Assembly: GCF_002222655.1 (NCBI RefSeq)
Contig: NZ_CP022423.1
Location: forward strand, 1,116,001 to 1,180,000
DNA length: 64,000 nucleotides
Reading direction: 5' to 3'
From: Vitreoscilla filiformis
Lineage (GTDB): Bacteria; Pseudomonadota; Gammaproteobacteria; Burkholderiales; Burkholderiaceae_C
The position numbers and the translations under genes were made by a program. Below the pieces are notes generated by a model. The model was not told the origin of the DNA. It saw nothing but the letters and a program-made list of their open reading frames with translations, and made no database searches. Shown in pieces: positions 1 through 7,709 of the stretch (position 1 is its first letter; the number at the start of each line of letters is the position of its first letter).

Positions 1-1275
1 CAGTTTGGCCTGATCGCTGGCCGCAATCGACGCGCTCCAGCGCCATGCCCAGCTATCTACATCCGCACTGAGGGTCAGTGAGGTGCAGTTGATGGCGGTG
101 CCGTCGTCCGCCCGAACCAGTTGAACGTCATTGATCACGAGGTACACCCTCCGCGCCGGGACGATGATCCCTGGCAATAGCTGTCGATCACAGCGGAAAA
201 TCAGATGCGGACTGGCCGGCGCTGGAACAAAAAACCGCAGGTCAGGCGTGCGCGGCCCGCAGCAGGTGTTGACGGGGATCACCGACCCCGGCATCACGCT
301 GACGCCAGGCGGTGGCCTGACCGCATCCCGGCTCGACGCCTGCCACACCAGCGGCATCGGGGTCGCCACCTGCCACTGATCCGGTCGCGCGGTATGTCGC
401 GGCGCGGCCGGGCGCGCTCGAACGTCCAACCACGGGCGGGCTGTGCGCAGCAAATCACGCTGTTTGAAGGCCGCGCCGCTGCCCATCTGCCGTGCATCCG
501 CGTGCGTCACCTGCGCCGCCACCTGGCAGCGTTGGTGATCCCGGTGCCTGTACCGCGCACCAGCGGACAGCCGCCGGGCGTCTATTTGTCGCATCGTGGC
601 TGTGCTGCCGAGGCGGGCGGTATCGACCTGCATCAGGCGGGCACCTTGGTGCATGGTTCGAAGCGGCGCATACGTCACCGCTGCTTGCACGGCCACCGGG
701 GCGGATGGGGCCATCACAGCCACCACAGCCGCATCCAGTGTCACGGCGCGCTGGTGGCTTACGCCGATATCACGGGCCGGCCCCCGCGACACATCGGCGT
801 CGTACACCCCCACCCCAGCCGGCACGACAGGCCCGCCCACTTGCACGGCAGCCACGGCGGTCACGGCATTGGCCTGCAAGGTGGCCACGGGCACCACACT
901 CGGCAGCGTCACTGCCGCCTGCACCGCGACACCCAGCACCGCCGCACCCGCAGGCGCAACCGTTGGCAGCGTCACCGCTGCTTGAACAGCCACCCCAACA
1001 ACGCCCGCGCCGGCAGGCACGACACGCGGAAGGATCACCGCCGCCTGCGCCGCCACACCAAGCACTACCGCACCCGCAGGCGTGACCGCCGGCAGCGTCA
1101 CGGCGACTTGCGCCAGCCGCCCCAGCGCCTCGTACGTGACCCCTGCGGTCAGCGTCACCCCCGGCAACCCCACCGCCATCTGCGCCGCAAACACCGGCGC
1201 GGTGCCGTCGTCGCCGAACAGCAGCGCCGACGATGCGGGCAACCCCGCCGCAAATCGCAGGTCGGTGGTGGCCAC
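1..1275 (-). CDS. Distal tail protein, 5' part (runs off left edge)
   Basis: One frame is open from a GTG at 1275 to the left edge (425 codons), beginning 7 bases after the stop of the preceding tail gene. No standard catalytic motif is recognisable. Residues about 55-131 hold three and a half copies of a 21-residue repeat (core QAAVTLPxVxPAGAxVLGVA). After that comes an Arg/Gln-rich stretch, and then a segment near residues 350-425 (PARRVYLVINDV and DVDSWAWRWSASI) that reads like a folded structural tail domain. Its place as the last visible late gene fits a tail-tip or fibre-like component. The start codon is uncertain, because no clear ribosome binding site precedes the GTG and no in-frame ATG lies nearby. 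Confidence 0.72.
   Translation of the reverse strand, partial: MATTDLRFAAGLPASSALLFGDDGTAPVFAAQMAVGLPGVTLTAGVTYEALGRLAQVAVTLPAVTPAGAVVLGVAAQAAVILPRVVPAGAGVVGVAVQAAVTLPTVAPAGAAVLGVAVQAAVTLPSVVPVATLQANAVTAVAAVQVGGPVVPAGVGVYDADVSRGPARDIGVSHQRAVTLDAAVVAVMAPSAPVAVQAAVTYAPLRTMHQGARLMQVDTARLGSTATMRQIDARRLSAGARYRHRDHQRCQVAAQVTHADARQMGSGAAFKQRDLLRTARPWLDVRARPAAPRHTARPDQWQVATPMPLVWQASSRDAVRPPPGVSVMPGSVIPVNTCCGPRTPDLRFFVPAPASPHLIFRCDRQLLPGIIVPARRVYLVINDVQLVRADDGTAINCTSLTLSADVDSWAWRWSASIAASDQAKL
883..1113 (-). repeat. Tandem 63-bp coding repeat in tail gene
   Basis: The translated minus strand shows consecutive 21-residue units at residues 55-75, 76-96 and 97-117, plus a partial unit at 118-131. Each has the pattern (A/V)Q(A/V)AVxLPxVxPAG(A)xVxGVA. 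A further VQAAVTYAP echo occurs downstream. The units are similar but not identical at DNA level. Confidence 0.75.
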
Positions 1276-1282
1276 GAGCGGC

Positions 1283-1669
1283 TTACGTCAGCGTCAGGCT
1301 GGTCAGGCGGACAAAACCGCCGGCATACAGCGCCACCGCCGACAGGATGACTTCATGTCCACTCCCAGCGATCCCGACGGACATGTCCAACAGGGCCGCG
1401 CCCGCTGACGTGGACAGCCGCGCCCATCCCGCCGTGCCCGACGCGGCCACCGTCGCATCAGCCGTTGCAGAGACCGTCAACACGCCCGCCACTGGCGCCG
1501 CCACGGTGGCCGACATCACCAGATCAGCCAGCAGCGTGCCCGTGGCCGCCGTCTGGGGCGTTGCCGGTGCGGCGCCCGTGTAAATTTTGAGCCGAGCTGG
1601 GCCGGCGGTGAGCAGCGAGCGCAGGGCTTCTGCCCGCGCCGCAATGAGAACGTCTGATTGATTGGCCAT
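1283..1669 (-). CDS. Small phage tail protein, Ala/Thr-rich
   Basis: 128 residues starting at ATG 1669, preceded by a GGAGTAA-like ribosome site and 2 bases after the upstream stop. The N-terminus (MANQSDVLIAARAEALRSLLTAGPA) is helical. The rest is beta-prone, with many Ala, Thr and Val, ending in a hydrophobic strand pattern. Small proteins of this kind sit next to fibre and tail-tip genes in tailed phages. No specific family is recognised. It is translated as part of the leftward late operon. Confidence 0.7.
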   Translation of the reverse strand: MANQSDVLIAARAEALRSLLTAGPARLKIYTGAAPATPQTAATGTLLADLVMSATVAAPVAGVLTVSATADATVAASGTAGWARLSTSAGAALLDMSVGIAGSGHEVILSAVALYAGGFVRLTSLTLT

Positions 1670-1671
1670 GG

Positions 1672-2457
1672 TTACTCCAAGGTGGGCGCGAGCCCGTCGG
1701 CGATCAGGGCGCGGTACGTCCCGGCGTTGTCGTGGCACACCACCGAGTACGTGTCGGCCACGGAGAGCCCATCGAACCGGTACAGCCCATCCGTGCCCGA
1801 CCACGTCTCACGCACCACGCGCCTCAGCCGCTCCGAGATCAGCAGCACCCGCCGCGCCAGCGGTGTCACTGGCGGCCCCAGCACGGCCACGGAACCCGCG
1901 ATCACGCCGGGCCCACCATCAATGTCTCGGGCCGATGGCGCCAAATCAGGCAACACCGATGCCACCGCACCGCCGGGCGCACCGCTGGCTGTCAGGCCGC
2001 GCGTCAGGTCGTACAGCACTGACCTGACCGGGACGATGATGCCGACCTTCCACGCCAAATCTGTGCTGGATGTGGGTGACGGGAGCGCGGCGTAGCCGTA
2101 CTGCACCCATGTCGTGCCGTCGTCCGACCACTCCACGAGGGCTCCGATCCAATAGTGATCGCCGCCACCCGGAAGCTGCTGCACAGCAATCTGCGCGACA
2201 TCGACCGCTGCGGGCCACTGGTAGCCGATCCATCGATCCGGGGCGTGCCCTTCGTACATGTAGGCCTGCCAATAGGTGGCGGCGGCGCCGTCGTATGCAC
2301 GTTCTGGGGCGTTGTCGACGTACTGCGACGACGCAATCGCCGTGCCACCCGCGACCAAATTGCTACCCGCCGCGCTGCGAAATTGCAGCTCGCCCACCAA
2401 GACCTGGCCGCTCAGCGTGGCGATGCACCTGCATCGCCACCAACGATGGGCACTCAT
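1672..2457 (-). CDS. Tail protein with F5/8-type-C (discoidin-like) domain
   Basis: 261 residues from ATG 2457, whose codon overlaps the upstream stop (ATGA). The first half carries a discoidin-like pattern: AIASSQYVDNAPERAYDG, then WIGYQWPAAVDVAQIAVQQLP, then VEWSDDGTTWVQ. This is the typical layout of F5/8 type C galactose-binding domains. The C-terminal 70 residues (LLISERLRRVVRETWSGTDG, then YRFDGLSVADTYSVVCHDNAG) resemble a carboxypeptidase-regulatory-like beta domain. The likely role is glycan contact on the host surface as part of the tail tip; this is inferred from the fold and position. A GTG at 2463 is an alternative start. Confidence 0.72.
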   Translation of the reverse strand: MSAHRWWRCRCIATLSGQVLVGELQFRSAAGSNLVAGGTAIASSQYVDNAPERAYDGAAATYWQAYMYEGHAPDRWIGYQWPAAVDVAQIAVQQLPGGGDHYWIGALVEWSDDGTTWVQYGYAALPSPTSSTDLAWKVGIIVPVRSVLYDLTRGLTASGAPGGAVASVLPDLAPSARDIDGGPGVIAGSVAVLGPPVTPLARRVLLISERLRRVVRETWSGTDGLYRFDGLSVADTYSVVCHDNAGTYRALIADGLAPTLE

Positions 2458-3710
2458 GTCCACGGCCCCGTCAGATCAATGGCCATGGTCACGCCGTCAC
2501 CCTCGCTGTACCCCTGCCACGCCACCGCCATCATCCGGCGGGTGGTGTTTCTGACGACCTGGTCGAACACAGCGCCGTGCCCGACCGGCTTGTATTGAGG
2601 CATCCAATACAACCCCCGGAACGTCCCCCTGACGGAGTTCATCCCCTCTTGCACGCACAGCGTCGGCGTCAGCCACAGCCCGTTGTCCGGGCCGTGTGGG
2701 TACTGCATTGGCCCTCGCCCCGATGTCAGCACCCCATTGGCCATGTGCAGTGCCGGCGTGGCCGCGCACTTGACGGGGAGCCCCTGTTGCGTGTGGTTGC
2801 GCAGCAGCCATTTGCCGGCATAGGCCAGCGACTCGCCCAGGCCAAAGCTGTTGCCGGAACCGGGCTGATCCTCGTTGGCGCTCTCAGTTGCCACCAGCAC
2901 CGTCCCCGTCGCGTCACCTGCGGCCACGTAAGACGACACATCCCCAAACGCGTACTGCGCGAACCCACCCCAGCCCGTTGACACCTTGACCCACAGGTAG
3001 AACATCACGCCATCACCGACCAGCAGCCAATCCCGATTACCGGCGCCGCCGTCCCCCTCATTCAGCCACCCGTACTGCCGCGCGTGAATCCACTTCGCCC
3101 ACCCCCAATCCCCACCGGTGCCCGCCGTCGTCCAGTTGCGCGCAGGGTTGGTGGGGTCATACGGCGCTTGGATGCCCGTGACCACGATCGGATTGATCCC
3201 GCTGATCGCCGATGCGATCCCCACTGACGCCCATTTGGCCCACGCTGAGTCGTACCCCGCCCGCTGGGAGTTGTCCACCACCAGCAGGTTGCGGTTACCC
3301 GTGGGGGCCCGGTAGGCGCCCCGGTTTGTACCCGTGTTGGGCTTGCTCCACCCCAGGCTGGGCGTTTTGGCGGTGATCGATGTGGTGGTGGTCGCCGTGC
3401 GGATCGACCCCGGATCGTCGAGCTGAAAAGTAAAACTCGTGGCCTGCGCGCTCAGCACCGTCCAGCGGCCGTTGTAGTTGGCCTGCGCGCAGCCGGCAAT
3501 CTCCACGACCTGCCCGGCCACGAATGCATGCCCGCCGGTGACCGTGGCCGTGGCCACCCCCGCGACGGTCGATGTCAGCGTGGCGATCGTCTTGACCCCG
3601 TACCCATTGACCAAGCAGGCGTCCAACAGCGCCGTCAAACTCCCCCAGGCGTTGGTGAGCTGCGGCGCCCCTGCCAAGTAGTTCGCATGCCAAAAAACCG
3701 ATGCGGCCAT
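2454..3710 (-). CDS. Phage tail structural protein (unknown family)
   Basis: 418 residues from ATG 3710 with a good AGGAGATCAC ribosome site. It is rich in Trp, Gly and Thr and has no transmembrane segments. A short beta module lies near residues 45-110 (ATVTGGHAFVAGQVVEIAGC, then YNGRWTVLSAQATSFTFQL), which resembles the small beta barrels of tail-tip proteins. The rest reads as a globular structural protein. It sits between the 1188-residue tail protein and the discoidin-like protein, so a baseplate or tail-tip role is likely. No enzyme signature is visible. Confidence 0.68.
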   Translation of the reverse strand: MAASVFWHANYLAGAPQLTNAWGSLTALLDACLVNGYGVKTIATLTSTVAGVATATVTGGHAFVAGQVVEIAGCAQANYNGRWTVLSAQATSFTFQLDDPGSIRTATTTTSITAKTPSLGWSKPNTGTNRGAYRAPTGNRNLLVVDNSQRAGYDSAWAKWASVGIASAISGINPIVVTGIQAPYDPTNPARNWTTAGTGGDWGWAKWIHARQYGWLNEGDGGAGNRDWLLVGDGVMFYLWVKVSTGWGGFAQYAFGDVSSYVAAGDATGTVLVATESANEDQPGSGNSFGLGESLAYAGKWLLRNHTQQGLPVKCAATPALHMANGVLTSGRGPMQYPHGPDNGLWLTPTLCVQEGMNSVRGTFRGLYWMPQYKPVGHGAVFDQVVRNTTRRMMAVAWQGYSEGDGVTMAIDLTGPWT

Positions 3711-3724
3711 GTGATCTCCTCAAT

Positions 3725-6700
3725 TTAAGCGTCCACGTCGCCACGCAGCGACAGTTCAAATTGATCCGGTGTGTCATACGCTGCGCCCGGATTGATCGTG
3801 CGAACGACCCAAATCGGTGCCATCGCACCGATGGTGTTGATCCGCAGGATCGCGCCCACCGACCACCCACCGCCGCCCCAGCCAGCCGCTGGAATGTGCA
3901 TATAGGGCGCCCCAGATGGCCCGAGCGGCTCGAAGTCCTGGCCGGTGTTACCCACGGCCACGACACCCACATGCTCGCCAATCAGCTCGTAGCTCGTCGT
4001 CGTGGTGAACCGGGCAATCCAGCGCTCCGTGATGCCCCCCCGGTTTGTGATCAGGATGGGATGGTCGGCGTTGTTGTAGGCCGCCAGGGTGCTTGAACCC
4101 GGTTCGGGGCTGTCAGACCACGCGCCGAACCAACTCGATTGGTCAAACACGCGCTCCACGCGGGCAAACAGATCCCCGAGCACCAGCGCCGTCGAGACGT
4201 AACTTCCAGGCGCCGAGTAGTCGTGGGTGATGGGCCGAGACAGCCCGATCTCCCCATTGATCTGCACGTCGCGGATCATCGCCATGTCTTCCACGCGCCC
4301 TTCGATTCGCACGGGCTGGGCGTAGGCCGAAACGTCGCTGAAGGTTGCCGTCCCAGCGTCCAAATCGGTGGTGTAGCCGGTGCTGATCACCGCACCGTTG
4401 GCCCCCACCACGCGCAATCGAGACAGCCGCTCGCGCCCAGCAAACACCGTCTGCCCATTGGCCACGGTGGCCGTGACGGCTGTTTTGGCACCGACCACAA
4501 CGAACCCACCCGCTCTGAAAATCGGCACCCGCCCGTCACTTGGAAGCCGCACGGGATCCATGCCCAGGATGCTGGCATCGAGCGGCAGGTAGCTGTAGGC
4601 CACCGCGCTGTAGCGCAGCGTGGTCATGACGATCGGATCGGGCCGCCAGATGCGCCCATCCGACTCCACCCGGCTGGCCGAATACCACGGCTGGGATTCA
4701 TTTCCCGCCGCCGTGACCATCGCCCCGAACCGCACCCGCACCAGCCCGGTCTCGTAATCCACGCTGCCCGCCACGCCGGTGCCACTGATCACGCCATCCA
4801 CCCCCGCCGTGACCGATTTGGGGCCCCCGGTCGTGCGCGTCCACTGGATCGACAGCGATCCCGGTCGCAAGGGCGCCGAGGAAGCCCTGAACACAAACTC
4901 GCTGGACAGCGCATTGCCCAAGGTGGTGACGCACGACACCCGGCTGAGTGCATTGGTCGCCCCCGTGGCCCAGGACGACAGGGCAATGACGCCCGTGGTG
5001 TAGTCGATGGTGCCCCGCGTCAGCCAGCCAGACGCCACGGTGTTTTCGCGCAGCACACCCGTGCCACTGTCCCCCCACGGCTGCGATCCGGGGATCGTCA
5101 GCACCACCGTGCCAGGCACCACTGGCGCCACAACGCCCGGCACCAGTTGCACCTTCGGGGTGAACGTCACCGTCTCGGTGCGGGTGCTCGTCGAGCCGGG
5201 CGAGTTGTACCGCAGGGTCACCGCCCCGGATTCATCGGCTGGGTAAATGGACGGCGCATCCACATACTCCAGCCCGGTATAGGTCAAGCGCCAGCGGTAT
5301 AAATCGTCGTCCAATGCGGCGCTGTATTTCGGCCTCGGTAATTTGATCGTGACATCTGGATTCCAGGTAATCGCTCCCGTCGCATACGTCACTGTGCCAA
5401 TTTGCACACCTTCCCGCATGATTTTTCCGCCGCCGTCGTCCCGCGCATATTGCGTCGGATCGACCCACGTCGAAACGCCCATTTCGGTCAACTGGCCCAG
5501 GGTATAGGTGCCCAGCACAGCAGTGTCTGTGACGGTGTTCCACTCAACCTCCAAGCTCCCCGGCGTGATGGCCGCCGAAGCTGTCACCGCCAGCCGCCCA
5601 TCGCCCTGCCGCGACGGATGTGCAAATGCGTCGGACGTCTTGGGGCCGGCCACATAGCCGATCGTCAACTGCGCCCCTACGGCGGGCAGGGTCGCGGGCG
5701 CGAACGCCTCGATCACCCCCTGCGCCACGCGCACCGTGCCCGTGGCATGGCCGGACAGCACCCCATCCGCGCCAGCGGTGGCGCTCTTGGACACGCCCGC
5801 TTGCAGCCAAGACACCGTCACTGAGCCCGGCTGTACCGATGTTCCAGCCGGCGGCGCCAACGCGATCGTCTGCGTCGCCTTGAGCGTCACAGCGGTGGGG
5901 TGCCGGGTCTCTTGCGTCGGTGCGCCCCAGCTCAGGATGACCGAACTACCCACATCCGGCAGCACACCCAGCGTCAGGATGTAGCCGCCCGTCGCGGGGT
6001 TGAACGTGCCGGCGCCGTAGCTGGCATCGCTGCCCTTGAGCGCGCCGGTGCCATCGTCCGACAGCACATACCACCGCCCGCCCGCGCGGTAGCTGGCCGA
6101 GAGCGTGCCGGGCTGGGGCTGAGGATCGATCACCCCCACGTAGGACTGACTGCGGGACGCCGCCGTGATCTCGATTTCGGCGCTCTGCGGAACCCGCAGC
6201 ACCTGCGCTGCGGGGGTGTAGGTGATGACCTTGCTGGCCGAGTAGTCCCCTGCGGCGGATGTCAGCAGCCCGTTGGCGTAGTCGATGGTGCCCACATCGG
6301 CCCCGGCTGATCGCAACATCCCGCCAGCGTCGGTGATCGTGACACCGGCCACTTGGATCGACAGTGATCCTGGAAGGCACCCTCCCGGCAGAGCCAGCTT
6401 GGTGGTGGGTGTCCACGCATGGGTGGCGGTGTAGGTGACACTGCCCGCGCCCGGGATCGGCAGCCCAGCAGCCGCATAGGGCGGCATGACCGACAGCGGC
6501 GCCTCGGTCTGGGCGCTGGGCACCAGTTGCGAGTAGATCGACTCTGCCTTGATCTTCATCGCCCCCATGCTGACCGACTCGGCCAGGGGCGACACCCCAG
6601 CGTAGGTGCCCGCATCGGCCACCACGGTATCGCGCACCGCAGCAGCGGTGCTGAGGCGGGCGAACGTCTCGGAGGCGGGGCTGCCGGGGCAATCGAACCG

Positions 6701-7291
6701 CAGGGCATCGCTCAGGAAAACGGACACGATAGCCGCTTGGTACTCCGACCCATCGCCGGCGGTGAAGGTGCGGGTGACGCTGGACACCGTGATGGCGCGG
6801 ATGTACTGCTCCACCTGCGTGGACAGGCCCTCGTCTTTGACCAACACCAACGTCTGCCCCACCGTGGGCGGGGCCTCGGACGGACGTTGAAACAGTTGCA
6901 CCACACGTTGCCCGGTGATGTGGCCCTCGTACAGATACCCCGGCCACAGCGGCCCCTTGTTGAGGTACGCCTCCACGCGTGATTGCGCCTCCGACCGCGT
7001 GTCGAACGTCGCGTCGCGGGCAAACAGCGTGACGGCCGTATTGGCGTCCGTGGGTGGCTGCGCCACGATCACGTTGGAGCCGAAGTAGGTGTCGGTGTCG
7101 TCAGAGCGGATCGCCACAAACGTTTTGCGCAGATTGACCCGCCCCCCTGCACGATCCAACTCTGAAATATCCGGGAACAGCGCGTTTTCAGCATCGCTGA
7201 TCACCGTCCCCGTGGGAGCACCGCCGCCTTCGGCCACATCAGCCATGACCGCCGATGCCAGCAATACCACGTCGCCTGAGAGGATGGGCAT
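3725..7291 (-). CDS. Very large beta-rich tail protein with repeated domains
   Basis: 1188 residues. The start at ATG 7291 (MPILSGDVVLLASAVMADV) is chosen because AAAGGAGAG precedes it; the frame stays open further upstream, but that part overlaps the preceding gene out of phase. At least five similar modules follow one another, each beginning xPGSLxIxW and ending GxIDYxTGxI/V, for example PGSLSIQWTRTTGGPKSV followed by GSVDYETGLVRVRFGA. These look like serial beta-sandwich units. The N-terminal 230 residues lack the repeat and may be the docking part. It follows the tape measure and a small protein, so it is probably a central tail-tip or fibre component. No catalytic motif is seen. Confidence 0.75.
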   Translation of the reverse strand: MPILSGDVVLLASAVMADVAEGGGAPTGTVISDAENALFPDISELDRAGGRVNLRKTFVAIRSDDTDTYFGSNVIVAQPPTDANTAVTLFARDATFDTRSEAQSRVEAYLNKGPLWPGYLYEGHITGQRVVQLFQRPSEAPPTVGQTLVLVKDEGLSTQVEQYIRAITVSSVTRTFTAGDGSEYQAAIVSVFLSDALRFDCPGSPASETFARLSTAAAVRDTVVADAGTYAGVSPLAESVSMGAMKIKAESIYSQLVPSAQTEAPLSVMPPYAAAGLPIPGAGSVTYTATHAWTPTTKLALPGGCLPGSLSIQVAGVTITDAGGMLRSAGADVGTIDYANGLLTSAAGDYSASKVITYTPAAQVLRVPQSAEIEITAASRSQSYVGVIDPQPQPGTLSASYRAGGRWYVLSDDGTGALKGSDASYGAGTFNPATGGYILTLGVLPDVGSSVILSWGAPTQETRHPTAVTLKATQTIALAPPAGTSVQPGSVTVSWLQAGVSKSATAGADGVLSGHATGTVRVAQGVIEAFAPATLPAVGAQLTIGYVAGPKTSDAFAHPSRQGDGRLAVTASAAITPGSLEVEWNTVTDTAVLGTYTLGQLTEMGVSTWVDPTQYARDDGGGKIMREGVQIGTVTYATGAITWNPDVTIKLPRPKYSAALDDDLYRWRLTYTGLEYVDAPSIYPADESGAVTLRYNSPGSTSTRTETVTFTPKVQLVPGVVAPVVPGTVVLTIPGSQPWGDSGTGVLRENTVASGWLTRGTIDYTTGVIALSSWATGATNALSRVSCVTTLGNALSSEFVFRASSAPLRPGSLSIQWTRTTGGPKSVTAGVDGVISGTGVAGSVDYETGLVRVRFGAMVTAAGNESQPWYSASRVESDGRIWRPDPIVMTTLRYSAVAYSYLPLDASILGMDPVRLPSDGRVPIFRAGGFVVVGAKTAVTATVANGQTVFAGRERLSRLRVVGANGAVISTGYTTDLDAGTATFSDVSAYAQPVRIEGRVEDMAMIRDVQINGEIGLSRPITHDYSAPGSYVSTALVLGDLFARVERVFDQSSWFGAWSDSPEPGSSTLAAYNNADHPILITNRGGITERWIARFTTTTSYELIGEHVGVVAVGNTGQDFEPLGPSGAPYMHIPAAGWGGGGWSVGAILRINTIGAMAPIWVVRTINPGAAYDTPDQFELSLRGDVDA

Positions 7292-7305
7292 GTGGTGTCT
7301 CTCCT

Positions 7306-7707
7306 TTAAATGACCATGAGCTTGGCCGTCACGACATACATGTCGCCAGCCTGCTGATCGTCGTAAAACGTATAGGGATCGGCCGTGATCGCCGGGGCGT
7401 CGTGGTGGCGCCAGATCACCTCGCGCACCCCGTCCGGGGTGGTCAGCGTCATGACCTGGCCGGGCTCTGCGGCCCATCCGCGCAGCGTCTGCACGTCGGT
7501 CAGGCTGACCAGCCCGGCGCCCTGCTCGACACCTTGCAGGGTCACCGGTCGGCCCGCTTCGGCGGGCGCGCTGGCCGATTGCACGATCAGCGCCCCGGTC
7601 AATGACCGCTCGACGGTCTGCCCCACAGGGCTCCAACTGTGCTCATCGCTCCAGGCACAGCCCGAGCCGAACACCACCACCAGGCCATTGGCACTCAACT
7701 GGATCAT
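7306..7707 (-). CDS. Small tail protein downstream of tape measure
   Basis: 133 residues from ATG 7707, with a strong GAGGAGG ribosome site lying within the end of the tape measure gene and only 2 bases between its stop and this ATG. The frame can be extended to a TTG at 7713, but the ATG fits better. The sequence is soluble and beta-prone (MIQLSANGLVVVFGSG, then VEQGAGLVSLTDVQTLRGW). Position directly after the tape measure suggests a distal tail or tail-tip assembly protein; the family is not recognised. Confidence 0.68.
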   Translation of the reverse strand: MIQLSANGLVVVFGSGCAWSDEHSWSPVGQTVERSLTGALIVQSASAPAEAGRPVTLQGVEQGAGLVSLTDVQTLRGWAAEPGQVMTLTTPDGVREVIWRHHDAPAITADPYTFYDDQQAGDMYVVTAKLMVI

Positions 7708-7709
7708 GC

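Noticed and set aside
883..1113. Regular repeats as a possible CRISPR array
   Set aside because: Units are coding, adjacent and divergent, with no spacer pattern and no cas genes.
205..1350. Plus-strand His/Arg-rich frames opposite the left-edge tail gene
   Set aside because: Low-complexity shadows of the minus-strand tail gene, which has a protein-like repeat structure and fits the operon direction.
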